64,000 bases of DNA, taken from NCBI RefSeq assembly GCF_000499845.2, contig NC_023756.2:6324815-6388814 (forward strand), written 5' to 3'. How positions within the stretch are numbered: the stretch's first letter is position 1; each line of letters begins with the position of its first letter. Below, piece by piece: positions 21,946 through 33,459 of this stretch. Source of the stretch: Phaseolus vulgaris (Eukaryota > Streptophyta > Magnoliopsida > Fabales > Fabaceae). Position numbers and translations under genes: made by a program. The notes under the pieces are model-generated. The model was not told the origin of the DNA. It saw only the letters and a list, made by a program, of their open reading frames with translations, and searched no databases.

Positions 21946-23665
21946 ATGGCTGAAATACTACCTTTTGGGGAGGGTGCCTTAATTAACAGACCACCTCTGT
22001 TTTGTGGTTTGAATTATCAATTTTGGAAAGTTAGAATGAAAATCTCTTTTGAATCTCTTGATAAAGGAATTTGGGATGCAATTGAAAATGGTCGTTTTAT
22101 TCTGAAATTTGAAAAGGATGGACCTTCTATTGAAAAACCTTGGTCCCAATGGACTGATGCTGAAAATAAAAAGGCCAAGTTTGATTGCATTGCCAAATAT
22201 ATCATAACCTCTGCTTTGAATTTGGATGAATTTTTCAAGATCTCACAATGTGCATCGGCTAAGGAAATGTGGGATACTCTAGAAGTCACCCATGAAGGAA
22301 CAAATGATGTGAAGAGAGCTAGGAAACATACTCTAATACAAGAGTATGAGATGTTTAGAATGCTCAAGGGAGAATCAATTGCTGAAGTATAAAAGAGATT
22401 CACTCACATCATCAACCATCTAATGAGCCTTGGAAAAACCTTTGATAAAGAGGAGCTAAAGATTCTTAAGTGTCTTGATAGATCATGGCAACCTAAGGTA
22501 ACGAAAATATCTAAATCAAAGGACTTAACATCCTTGATTATGGCTTCCTTGTTTGGTAAGCTTAGAGAACATGAGTTGGAGATGAATTGAGTCAATGTTC
22601 AAGAAAGTGAGGACAAGCATGTAAGGAACATTGCCTTGAAAGTTGCCAAGCACAAGAAGAAGCAAGATTCAAGTGAGGAAGAAAATCTAAGCCTGCTGTC
22701 CAAAAAGTTCAGCAAATTCTTGAAGAGAAATCGCAACAAAGAATCCAACAAAGAAAGGTATGGAAACAAGAAAACTAGTGATTTCAATTCTAACAATTAT
22801 ACTTGCTTTGGTTGTGGTGAACAAGGGCATATAAAAGCTTATTGCCCAAATAAAGAAGGCAATGAAGAGAAGTCAAGCAATAAGGAAAAGAGAGGGAAAT
22901 CAAAAAGAGCAGATATTGCTTGGGATAAAAACGAAGTCTCCTCATCAACCTCCTCATCAAGTGAAGATGAAGAAGCCAATAGTTGTTTAATGGCAGAAGA
23001 AGATGATGATTCAAGCAGCTCAAGCAGTGTAAGTTCTTGTGCTTCCTTAAGTGCTGAAAATTATAGCCAACTTCTTCAAGTTTTAAAAGAAACTCATGAA
23101 GAAGCTAACCGATTGGCTCTCTCAAACAACCGATTGAAAGGGTTGAATAACTGGCTTGAAAATAGAGTGAAGACACTTGAAGAAGAATTGGAAAAGTCAA
23201 AAAATGATTTTTGAAAATCTTGAAATGAATTGCAAAAACTCTTCTCATTTGTGTAACTCTAAAGTTTGTGAAAATTGTAAAACTCTTGAGAGTAAAGTCC
23301 ACTACCTTGTAAAAACTGTGGATAAACTTTCAAAGAGTAAATCCAACTTTAAAACTGTCTTAGCATCCCAAAAATATGTTTTTGGAAAATCTGGTTTGGA
23401 GTTTTATCCTCAAAACAAGAAAAATGGGATTTCAAAGCCTTTTTCAAAAGTTCCAGAAAAACAACCGATTGAAAGATCGAAACAATCGGTTGTTACATGC
23501 TTTTATTGCATGAAAAGATGCCACTCAGTTAGATTCTGTAAAATTAGGAAATATTTTGTTCCTAAAGGTATTTTACAATGCATTCCCAAAGGTTCTGAGG
23601 TTTCAAATGATAAAGATAAATCAAAAGGACCCACATTTGTAAGGGGACCAAATCTTGTTGCGTGA
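21946..23665 (+). pseudogene. Element C Copia gag
   Basis: The ATG at 21946 opens MAEILPFGEGALINRPPLF, followed by the UBN2-type region (YQFWKVRMKI, KPWSQW, AKEMWDTLEVTHEG). A stop at 22390 and one near 22590 interrupt a frame that continues with a Lys/Ser/Glu-rich linker. Zinc knuckle 1 is CFGCGEQGHIKAYC (22804-22845), followed by Ser/Glu-rich spacers and a coiled coil (NNRLKGLNNWLENRVKTLEE). A frameshift near 23210 leads to zinc knuckle 2, CFYCMKRCHSVRFC (23500-23541), and the end at PTFVRGPNLVA (23665). In this family gag packages RNA. Protease and pol would normally follow; here there is none. Confidence 0.88.
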
Positions 23666-24452
23666 ATTCATTATGATGCAGGGATACTAGAGAAACATGA
23701 AGTCCTGAGTTATCTGATCAAGTCCTTGGAAGAAAAGAAGTATGACTGGAACTGAATTAAGGGTATGTACCAGTCCAAGATATCTTGAAAGGCAAAAGAA
23801 GTATTCTTGATCACAAACAATGACTCATTGAAGGAACTTCATAATAAAAGGACAAGACCTTCCCTATCTATGCTTTTCAATTATAAATTCATATCAAATT
23901 CTTCATCTACATAAGAGAAATTGCATCTGTTTTAAACTCTTCTCAATTTCTATTTAAAATACAAACTCTATTATTGTTGCAGAAAAGTAACCCTTTGTTT
24001 CCTCGAAACAACCGTTTGTTTCTTCTTTGTCAGAACTGCATAAATAGATTTAATTTCTTTATGCATTTTATCTTTTGCACATTCAAATCTTGATGAGTCT
24101 TTAAGTCAATAAAGCAGTCATGAAAGGTTGATTTGGTTATGAAGGAAGTTACATGTTGTCATAATGGAATATATTCCATATCTTGGAAATTCAAGTGCCT
24201 TTATGTCTAGTCAAAGTCACATGTGCTGACCATGTGTTTTTCTGCTCTAAGCTGACGTCTTTTTCTGTGCAAAAGCTGGACCAGATTTCCTCCTTGAAGA
24301 CTGAAAGCCACTTCAACCAAAGGTTCAAAGAGGGATTCTGTTTGGCTATAAAACCCTCTACAACTGTTTTCCTTCACAAAAATAACACATTGGCTCATGT
24401 CTTGCTACATCTCTTTCTCTCCTTGTGTGTGTGCCTTTTTCTCATTCTGCTT
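23666..24452 (+). other. Element C non-coding interior
   Basis: Stops in all frames for any length worth naming. It contains one single copy of the near-palindrome (24004-24022) and a 'ctttatgcattttatc' block like those at 29590 and 30375 in element D. Confidence 0.5.
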
Positions 24453-26330
24453 TCATGGATTCCACTCCTCCTACATAAAAAAGGATTAAAACTAGGGTTG
24501 TGAGATCAAGAGGATGTCTTGAGGGCTGGTTTTCAGGAGATAATGAATTGATTGAGAAGTATTGCTTTGAAACAAGTAGAAAAGTGATAAACAACCCAAA
24601 AGTTATCTCCTTTGATTGGTTGAAAAGCCAAAAGCTTCACAATGTTAAGAGGATTCTCAAAGAACAGCTGTTGAAGAGGTTCTTGGAGATGAAAGGAAAC
24701 ATCTATCTAAATCTCATTCGAGTTTTCTACACCAATGATGGCATTGAGGTATTCTCTTTTGTGGTTTGCGGAAGCTTAGTTGTTTGTTGATGGATCAAGG
24801 CCTTCCTAGAAGGTGTGGCTGCCTTGGAGGTGCATGAAGAGTAGGGAAATGAGGGAGGTTCGGCCAGCCCCCTTTGGTAGGTGAAAGGATTGAAGATTAA
24901 GACCTAAATCTTAGGAAAGGGAGTAAAGTATGGCTCAATTTTGGCAGCATAACAATACTCAAATTAATCTTACAAAATGAGAGCCAAGCACCTCAATTTA
25001 TAGTGTTTAGAGGGCTGGAAATTTAAAAGAAAGTGGAGGGAAATTCAAATGAATTCCCTCCCAAAAGTGGAGCCTAAATGAGCACATGGGGAGGGGTGTG
25101 TCTAGTTTGTATGGTCACCCCCTCCATGGGCTTTCTAGACCGGCCTTGGTAAATTTAGAGGTTTTTTTAGAAACTCTAAGTTTACCTAGGTTGGTGTTTT
25201 AGGTGCCAAAATTAATTCTAAGAAAAATTACAAATAAAGTTCTTATGCTAATTTTGACAAGAAATTAAAGTCTACTCTACACTAGAGTTTATGGCATTTG
25301 AACATGTAAAAGAACGTCTTCTTGGATCCTCTTGGCCATAACTCTAGGGTTGACCCAAATCTACCCTTTGGTGGGCTTGCATGTGGGCTTGTGCTTGAGC
25401 CTCTTCCATCAACCAACTTGAAATTTGAAGGTAATAAAGGTTGTGGATATGGAGATCACTCATGAGATGTGGGCTGTTGTGGCTGGCCTAAAGTATGTGG
25501 GGTTGAGAATCAACAAAGGGAACATTGGTGTGGTGGAAGACTTCAACAAAATTCAATATTACAAAAGTTGTTTGAAGAATCCACATGCATAAATAAGGAC
25601 TTGTTCGGTTGGAGGGCTGAAATTAGATGAAAGGTTGTTGGCTCTCTTTGTCACTTGGATTCTAACACCAAGAGGAAGCAATCATTCTGTTCTAACCGAG
25701 GAAGATCTTGTCTACATCTACTACATTATGAACAAAGTCGAGATTAATTGGATTCATATCATCAAGGAGCATATGCAAAAGTCTATGAGGTTAAGTGATT
25801 ATCATTACCCTTATGCTATCTTTATATCTAAATTCTTACACTGTTTTGAAGTAAATCTTGAGGGTGAAACATCTAAGTTGGTGAAGTCAACATTTGAAGT
25901 GAACAATGAATCATTAAGAAAAATGGGTTTTACCAAGATTAATGGAAAATGAGTAAGTAAGGATTATGGACAAGGTAGTTCCTCAAGTGGTCTTCATGCT
26001 GAACATGATGAAGAAGATCAAGAGGATGCTGAAGGTACTGATATGGAGCTTCCAGATGCAGAACAACCTGCAATTGATTTTGGTGTTGGGATAAGTGCTA
26101 GACATCAAGGAGATGGGACTCCTTCAATGACTTCCTTTGAGAGCTACATGGTGAATAGGCTAGATGGCTTGGCGGAAAATCAAAGGAATCTTCATGATCT
26201 TTGTGTTTCAAACTTTCAGAACTTTCATAATAGATTCCAAAGCATGGATACAAGGTTTCAAACGCTTGATGAACAAATTGTAGCTGTTCAGAATCAAATT
26301 TTTGAGATACAATATGGAAAGGAAGACTGA
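24453..26330 (+). pseudogene. Plant transposon protein-like ORF in element C
   Basis: A degraded frame begins near 24453 (MDSTPPT). After a frameshift, 24500-24790 encodes LEGWFSGDNELIEKY, FDWLKSQK and NLIRVFYTNDGIEVFSF. A Gypsy-type LTR interrupts it (24788-25411). It resumes near 25450 (MWAVVAGLKYVGLRINKGN), has an in-frame TAA near 25590, then LLALFVTWILTPRGSNHSVL, YIYYIMNKVEINW and YPYAIFISKFLHCF, a TGA at 25950-25952, and in the same frame an acidic and coiled-coil tail ending QIFEIQYGKED (26330). The WILTPRGSNH and YPYAIFISKF blocks resemble the 'putative plant transposon protein' family common in legume retroelements. The function of that family is unknown. Confidence 0.6.
24788..25411 (-). 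mobile_element. Solo Gypsy LTR inside element C
   Basis: It has perfect tgatgg...ccatca ends. On the minus strand it starts TGATGGAAGAGGCTCAAGC, close to the LTR start of element F (TGATGGAGATCAAGCTCAAG), and carries an ACTATAAATTGAGGTGC promoter-like block in the place of the F family TATA box. No internal sequence or second LTR is nearby. I find no matching 5-bp duplication, so one flank may be deleted. Confidence 0.65.
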
Positions 26331-26594
26331 ATAAAAAAAAAACAGGTTAATTTGTCGAAACAACTGTTAAGCTTGTCTGTCAAGGATTTATTGTTTTCTA
26401 TCTTGTATTTCCTTATTCTGAACTATTCTGTCTTATCTCTTCCTAAAGTCTATTTGTGAAGACAAATAAGGGGAGAATATTTGGTTTTGTGTTGCCAAAC
26501 TCTGATCTGTTTGAATGTTGTTTAAATTATGTTGCTACTATTGCTGATTTTAACTTGGTTTTTGCCTGGTTTTTCTGCTCTAAGGTTTATGCAG
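26331..26594 (+). other. Element C interior before element D
   Basis: Includes 'caaataaggggagaat' (near 26463), a variant of the caaatagggggaga block that precedes LTRs in C and D, and 'tatgcagaaaac', which ends in the duplicated aaaac. Confidence 0.5.
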
Positions 26595-26599
26595 AAAAC

Positions 26600-27648
26600 T
26601 GTTGAACAAGATGCTTTGATGTCTCCAAATCCAAAAGGAAAGCTTGAAGACCATGCTGCTGGGTGTGTGTGTGTTGTCTAGTTGTTTGAAACTTGTTAAT
26701 TCACTCCTTGAGATGATCCAAGTTCATTTGAATCTTTAACCTTTTGCAAAGATGTGTTTTCTAAAAAGCTGTCAAAAATTCAACAGGTTGTTTTACCTTA
26801 GCTGTTTTTGAAAAACTTGGTTGACTTTGCTGTCAAACCAAAACAATTGATTGTTTCGACAAAACAACCGATTGTTTTCCTGAAAACCTTAATAGAATTC
26901 TGTTAAGCGGTTTTAATATGTTTTAAATGATCCTAACTAACTTGGCTCCTTTCTTTAATGATTTTGACCACTTGGTTGGTATATATAAAGGTGGTTTTAT
27001 GCTCCTAATCTTGAAGTAACAGAAAGAGTTTATCAAAACAGTTTTTCCAAGATTTGAAAGAGCTTTGGATCATTCTTAAGTGTGTGGAATAGGATTGAGT
27101 TGTAATTCTGAAATTTAAGCTTTGTAATACCCAGGTGTATTCTATTCCCTTCTTCCTTGATTACTGTATTTCTGTAGTTGTGTTGCCAAGGAGTGTTGTG
27201 TGTTCTTGAGGGGTTCAAGATCAACACTCTTGGTGTGGTTTGCCAAAGGTAGTGTGTTTCTTGAGGGGTTCAAGGTCACTACTTTGGTGTGTGGTGTTTG
27301 TAATCTGGTTTTGATTGCATAGTGGAATACCCAGTGGTTTCTGGGGACTGAATGTAGCTCTTGGTGTAAGAGTGAACCAGTATAAATTGCTTGCGTGCTT
27401 ATCTCTTACCCTTAACTCTTTAAATTCTGTTTTTAAGTTGTTTTTATAAACTGCTCATAAAAACAACCGATTGTTTCGACAAAACAACCGATTTTTTTTC
27501 TGATATCATCTTAAAACAGTTTTGGGTATTTGTTTCCTTAATTCTTTTCTCTGTAATTTAGCATTGTTTTTCATTATACCTTCAAAGTTTGTGAAAATCC
27601 CTCCTAAACAATTCACCCCCGTCTTGTTTAAGGCCATACATTCTAATA
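26600..27648 (+). mobile_element. Element D 5' LTR
   Basis: tgttgaacaagatgc...ccatacattctaata (the final CA is changed to TA). A TATA-like tatataaaggtgg lies near 26982-26994. Paired near-palindromes at 26841-26878 and 27460-27496. Confidence 0.92.
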
Positions 27649-27650
27649 AT

Positions 27651-27663
27651 TGGCATCAAGAGC
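27651..27663 (+). other. Element D primer binding site
   Basis: tggcatcaagagc, two bases after the LTR; a Met-tRNA-complement variant shared with C. Confidence 0.75.
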
Positions 27664-27709
27664 TTGATTCTTGAAAGATATTCAAGTTTTGATCCTAAAT
27701 CTTTTTTAA

Positions 27710-29124
27710 ATGGCTGAAAAGTTTTCTTTTGGGGAAGGTGCCTGTTTAAGCAAACCACCTTTGTTCTGTGGTATGAAATATGAATTGTGGTGCATAAGAA
27801 TGAAATTCTTTGTTGAATCTATAGATAGAAAAATCTGGAATGTTATTACAAATAGCTATCTCATGCCTATATCTGAAAATGTTTCTTCTGAAAGAGAACA
27901 TCTTGATTGTGTAGCTATGAACATCATTGTATCTGCACTTGATTCTAATGAATTGCTCAAGGTTTCAGAATGTAGTTCTGCCAAATGTGGAATACCCTTG
28001 AAGAGTATCACAAGAATCCAAGGAGTGCCTTTATGGACAAAGAAGAATCTTTTGTTGAATCTTTCTCTTCAGAATCTAGAAAAGAGGTTTGTCTAATGAC
28101 AAAAGAAGAATTTGGATCAAGTCAAGATGCTAGGAACAAAAACTGTCAATACTCAAGTGATGAGAGTGAAGAGGAAACATTTAGGTTGTTGTTTAAGAAA
28201 TTCAGCAAGTCCCTAAAGAAGAGAAACAACAAAGGTGACTCATTCAACAGGTATGATAACAAGAAACCTACTGAGTTTAACACTAACAAATATACATGTT
28301 TCGGATGTGGTGAACAGGGTCATATTAAAACTGAATGTTCCAACAAAAAGAGGAAAAACTTCAAGAAGCATGAGAAGAAAGGAAAATCAAGAAGAGCTTA
28401 TAGTGATGACTCATCAAGCTCCTCTTCAAGTGATGAAGAAAAAGCAAATTTATGTCAAATGACAAGACAAGAAAGTGACACAAGCAGTGTAAGTTCAAGC
28501 TCTTCCATTAATGTTGAAAATTATAGCCAACTTCTTGCGGCCTTCAATGAGACTCATGAAGAAGCTAATAGGTTGGCCCTTTTGAACAATCGGTTGAAAG
28601 GTTTAAACAACTGATTGGAAAATCGAGTCAAAACTTTGGAAGAAGAGTTGAACCATTCAAAAACAGATTTTGAAAGTTTGGAAATGATTTACAAAAACTC
28701 TTCTTGCAAGTGTGATTCTAACTCTTGTGAAAATTGTGAATCTCTTCAAAAGAAGGTTCACTATCCTTTAAAAACCATGGACAAGTTTTCCAAAGGACAA
28801 TCCAATCTTGAAACTGTTCTTGCTTCTCAAAAATGTGTTTTTGGCAAGGATGGGTTGGGGTTTAATCCAAACAGCATGAACAAATCTGTTTCAAAACCCT
28901 TTTCAAGTTTCTTTGAAAAACAACCTGTTGTTTTATCGAAACAACCGGTTGAAATTTGTCATTACTGCATGAAAAGGGGCCACACTATTAGATTCTGCAG
29001 AGTAAGAAGGTTTTTTGTTCCTAAAGGTATTTTGAAATGGGTTCCTAAGGTTTCTAAGGTTCCTGAGGTTCCTACTAACATCATTGGACCCAAATTCATA
29101 AGGGGACCAAATCTTGCTTCTTAA
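27710..29124 (+). pseudogene. Element D Copia gag
   Basis: ATG at 27710: MAEKFSFGEGACLSKPPLF, then YELWCIRMKFF. A frameshift near 27990 joins the frame from 27985 (MWNTLEEYHKNPRSAF), and about 80 residues of the UBN2 region present in C are missing. Zinc knuckle 1 is CFGCGEQGHIKTEC (about 28300). An in-frame TGA at 28612-28614 replaces the Trp of NNWLENRV in C. Zinc knuckle 2 is CHYCMKRGHTIRFC (about 28960). It ends GPKFIRGPNLAS at 29124, the same point where C stops. The gag encodes the near-palindrome at 28918-28951. Confidence 0.88.
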
Positions 29125-29399
29125 TCTTTTCTTGTAGGTATCCTTGACAACCAAGAATTATCCTTGGACTTGAAGAATGACTGCTAAAGGGAAGTATATT
29201 AAGAGCAAAGACAATATTTGTACCTACACTTTTCTATTGTATATGTCTTGCAGAGTTCTTTGAATGTTAAGAGACATCCTTGGCACATGCATAGTGTTGA
29301 TCAAAAGAAACTTTAAAGAGAGTATGTGTGTTTTCATTTCTCAATTTATGTAAGTGTGCCTTGTGACCATATGAACATCTCAAAGTCTTCTTCTTGAGT

Positions 29400-30500
29400 G
29401 AATCTATTGGGGTTCTCTGTGCAAAGGTATGAACAAATTGCATACTGCATTTTCATCAATTTTAAAAGATATATTCTGGTTATGAAAAATGTTCTTTTTT
29501 CTGTCACAGTAAAACAACCGATTATTTTTTAAAACAACCGATTGTTTTTCCTCTAGTACCTTTGTATAACGCTGTCAAGCTTGTTTATGCATGATTAAAC
29601 CTATTTCTCTTTTTCAAATCTTGCTTTTGGACAAATATACATTGAGTGTGCCTCAGAATTTGATAATAAAAGTTATATCCACTTGTTTTCTTGAAAGCTC
29701 TATGACATGTTCTATTCTTGAAATGTCAACATTGTTTATACTGCTGGTCTACTATATTATTATTCTGATTTCTACTTTGTACAACTCTTCTCATTGTCTA
29801 TTTGTAGATCAAATAGGGGGAGAAGTTTATGCTTGGTTTGGTTGTATAGTTAGCTTTAAATATGTGCATTATGTTGTTGCTTCTCTGCACTTGAAAACAC
29901 TTGATTACTTTAATTTTTTATAGTTTTTCTGCTAATGTTGTATATGCAGAAAACTGGTTTGTGTGTGTCTTGTTATCTTGTTGCTATACTTGCTTTGTAT
30001 ATGCATCAATTTTGTGTTACAGGACCTTTCAAGTACAAGTGCTATGATGAAAAATGATCAAAGTGATGCTTCTGGTTCAAGAGTATACACCTTACTCAAA
30101 TTCTTGACAAGTCAAAATTCATGACCTATGTAAAGTAAGTTGTATATGTTCATCCTATGCTTTTGGCTTCATAAGACCAAATGAGATTCTAAACATGCTT
30201 GAAGTAATGCAAAGGTATGAATGTATTTCATTATGCATTTCCTATAACTTTGAAAGATGATTTGCTTTGAAAAATAAATTTTTCTTGCTGTCTCAGAAAA
30301 ACAATCGATTGTTTTCACGAAACAACCGATTGTTTTACCTCTGGCACATTTGAATAAAGTTGTTATGATTTCTTATGCATGATTACAAATGTTTATTTTC
30401 TTTCATAACTCATTATGAGTCAAATATGCATTCTTTGTGCCTCTGAATTAGATCATAAAGAGATATATTCTTTGTTTTCAAAGCTTTTTATGAATAGAAA
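29400..30500 (+). repeat. Duplicated block in element D interior
   Basis: 29400-29720 and 30200-30500 are diverged direct repeats. Each has 'gcaaaggtatgaa', a paired near-palindrome (29511-29549; 30297-30337), 'tttatgcatgatta', a 'gtgcctc(t)gaat' block and 'ttgttttc'. Between them 'caaatagggggagaa' (29815) looks like an internal copy of the polypurine tract. No pol-like coding sequence is present. Confidence 0.65.
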
Positions 30501-30933
30501 CCACATTGGTGGTCATGGGGTTGATGAATATTTGTGAATGTATCTTTGGATTATCTGGAAGGTTTGCTCTTAACAAAAGAGAGAATGTGTCTACCAAATC
30601 CAACTCTTGAGCAATCATTTGACCAACTTTAAGATTAACTTTTTGAAGTACTCCATTGTTGGGTGCTGCTGGATGAAGAAAAGATTGGGGGAGAAATTGT
30701 GGTCTCCTTGTACTTTGATACTTTGATTTTGTTGTTGGCATAGCTCTGATACACCATAGATTTTGCTGCAATTCTGATATGGTATCAAAGTTTTGTTGCT
30801 GAAATGGTGCTGCTACAACATACAGGTTTTCTGGTTTATCATGTTGCTGCTATATGCTGGTTTTCAATGCTGGAAATTCTGCTGTTTGTATCCCTTCTTT
30901 CATTCTATTTGAGAAGACAAATAGGGGGAGAAT

Positions 30934-31855
30934 TGATGTGATTCCACTAGCCATATAGAGAATGATTCTTGACATTCTTAGGAATCACCTTGAGCTGGAC
31001 ATTATAGAGGCACTTTTCTTAGAGTTGGATCATTGTTCTAAGACAAGAACTCACCAAAAACTAGTACCAAATCCCAAACTCATTTGGATGCTCCACATAT
31101 TGTCAAATTGAATCAACAAAGAGAGGTACAATTAAGAGGAACCGAACAGAATTGAATTAAGCAACAATTGAACCGAACAAAAGTGAAAATTAAGAGGCAA
31201 AAACAGAACATAGGTGCTGGAAAAAAATAGAAAAGCCAAACCAAACAACTCAAGAACACAAGACAACATGAACAATTGAAAGAGAAGGAAGGAAGGAGAA
31301 GAGAGTGCTCATGAAGATGGAAGGATGATGGATGAACTCGCCACTAGAAGTGTGGAATGCTCCTAGATAAGAGTGATGCCGCCACTTGAGGACTCCATTG
31401 ATCCATCAAGATAAGACTAGAGAAGAAGGCTCCAAAAGCTCTCCAAAGTTCACTCAAAATTTGAGTAGAGTTTTCTTAGATTAATTCCAATCTGAATTTT
31501 ACAAAGAGAGCACCTCTATTTATAGCCTAAGGTGCTGAAAAGTAAGCTACACAAAATTCAAAAACTCCCTCCTAAAAAGCTTCTAGAATTTGCGCCTAAA
31601 ACAAAGCATGAGGAAGGTGTGATCCCTTCTCTCACTTTGGCACCTCCTTATTTACTCCTACACCTATCTACTAACACACCCCCCCTAAGACTCTTAACTA
31701 AAGACTAAAAGATGCTTTAACAATAGAGGTTTCTAATGTTTCCCTCTAAGCACCTTTCTAAACAATATTTATTTAAAACTTGGCTTTGCCCTTCATGGGA
31801 TGGTCTTTGGGCTTTTGTGGGCTTTGGCCTTCTTGGGCTTGGGCTTGGGCTTTAT
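30934..31855 (-). mobile_element. Truncated F-family LTR inside element D
   Basis: tgatgtgattccactag at 30934 matches the plus-strand left end of the F LTR, and the match continues through the TATA/inverted-repeat block (31509-31536) to about 31760. The last part to about 31855 is more diverged (repeated 'gggcttgggcttggg'). The expected ...ccatca end is missing and no duplication is found. Confidence 0.75.
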
Positions 31856-32257
31856 CTTTTGCAAAGATTAACAAGAAAAACTTTAAATGTGAAGGCGAAT
31901 GATCTTGTTCTTCATTATAAAAAGCCACCTTTAGTTGATTCTCATCAAGAATGGTGTGGTTTTATGTGTTGTAATGCTGCTGCTACACTATGGTGTTATC
32001 TGGTTTTATCATGGTTTAAATTCTGCTGCTGCCATGCTCTTATTCACCATAGTTCTGCTGCACACAAGTCTCATTTTTGGCACTGGTTTTTATGGTTATT
32101 TGACTGGTTTTTCTGCTTAAAGGCTTATGCAAAAAACTGGTTGTGTGCCTTGGTATCCTGCTAGTATACTTGCTTTGTATATGCACAAATTATGTTTTGC
32201 AAGACATTTCAAGTTCAAAAACAACAACATAAACAAACCAGGGATTTGTCTTCATCA

Positions 32258-32270
32258 AATAGGGGGAGAT
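32258..32270 (+). other. Element D polypurine tract
   Basis: aaatagggggaga(t) immediately before the 3' LTR. The same tract precedes the 3' LTR of C at 33448-33459. Confidence 0.85.
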
Positions 32271-33318
32271 TGTTGAACAAGATGCTTTGATGTCTCCAAA
32301 TCCAAAAGAAAAGCTTGAAGACCTTGCTGCTGGGTGTATGTGTGTTGTCTAGTTGTTTGAAACTTCTTAATTCACTCCTTGAGATGATCCAAGTTCATTT
32401 GAATCTTTAACCTTTTGAAAATATGTGTTTTCTAAAAGCTGTCAAAAATTCAACAGGTTGTTTTACCTTAGCTGTTTTTGAAAAACTTGGTTGACTTTGC
32501 TGTCAAACCAAAACAATCGATTGTTTCGAAAAAACAACCGATTGTTTTCCTGAAAACCTTAACAGAATTCTTTTAAGCGGTTTTAATATGTTTTAAATGA
32601 TTCTAACTAACTTGGCTCCTTTATTAAATGCTTTTGACCACTTGGTTGGTCTATATAAAGGTGGTTTTACGCTCCTAATCTTGAAGTAACAGAAAGATTT
32701 TATCAAAACAGTTTTTCCAAGATTTGAAAGAGCTTTGGATCATTCTTAAGTGTGTGGAATAGGATTGGGTTGTAATTCTGAACTTTAAGCTTTGTAATAC
32801 CCAAGTGTATTTTATTCCCTTCTTCCTTGATTACTGTATTTTTGTAGTTGTGTTGCCAAGGAGTGTTGTGTGTTCTTGAGGGGTTCAAGATCAACACTCT
32901 TGGTGTGGTTTGCAAAAGGTAGTGTGTTTCTTGAGGGGTTCAAGGTCACTACTTTGGTGTGTGGTGTTTGTAATCTGGTTTTGATTGCATAGTGGAATAC
33001 CTAGTGGTTTCTGGGGACTGAATGTAGCTCTTGGTGTAAGAGTGAACCAGTATAAATTGCTTGCGTGCTTATCTCTTACCCTTAACTCTTTAAATTCTGT
33101 ATTTAAGTTGTTTTTATAAACTGCTCATAAAAACAACCGATTGTTTCGACAAAACAACTTATTATTTTTCTGATATCATCTTAAAACAGTTTTGGGTATT
33201 TGTTTCCTTAATTCTTTTCTCTGTAATTCAGCATTGTTTTTCATTATACCTTCAAAGTTTGCGAAAATCCCTCTTAAACAATTCACCCCACTCTTGTTTA
33301 AGGCCATACATTCTAACA
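32271..33318 (+). mobile_element. Element D 3' LTR
   Basis: tgttgaacaagatgc...acattctaaca; near-identical to 26600-27648. Paired near-palindromes at 32510-32548 and 33130-33168. Confidence 0.93.
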
Positions 33319-33459
33319 AAAACTAGTTAATGTGCTATTCTAACCTACTGTTAAAGATGCTTTGGTTTCCATAATTTTTGCTTTGCAGGTGCTGCTTCAG
33401 ATTCAAACAAAGACAAACACAAGCAACAAGGGATTTGTCTTCATCAAATAGGGGGAGAT

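Larger units (their letters stand above)
26600..33318 (+). mobile_element. Element D: gag-only Copia element nested in element C
   Basis: LTRs at 26600-27648 and 32271-33318, flanked by aaaac at 26595-26599 and 33319-33323. It has PBS, gag and polypurine tract but no pol. The LTRs are almost identical (about 1.05 kb each), so it inserted after C. Its interior includes a duplicated 300-bp block (29400-29720 and 30200-30500) and a truncated F-family LTR (30934-31855). Confidence 0.93.

Noticed and set aside
30478..30771. Minus-strand frame of 97 residues in element D
   Set aside because: No recognisable domain, opposite to gag and outside any conserved block; kept as unexplained rather than called.
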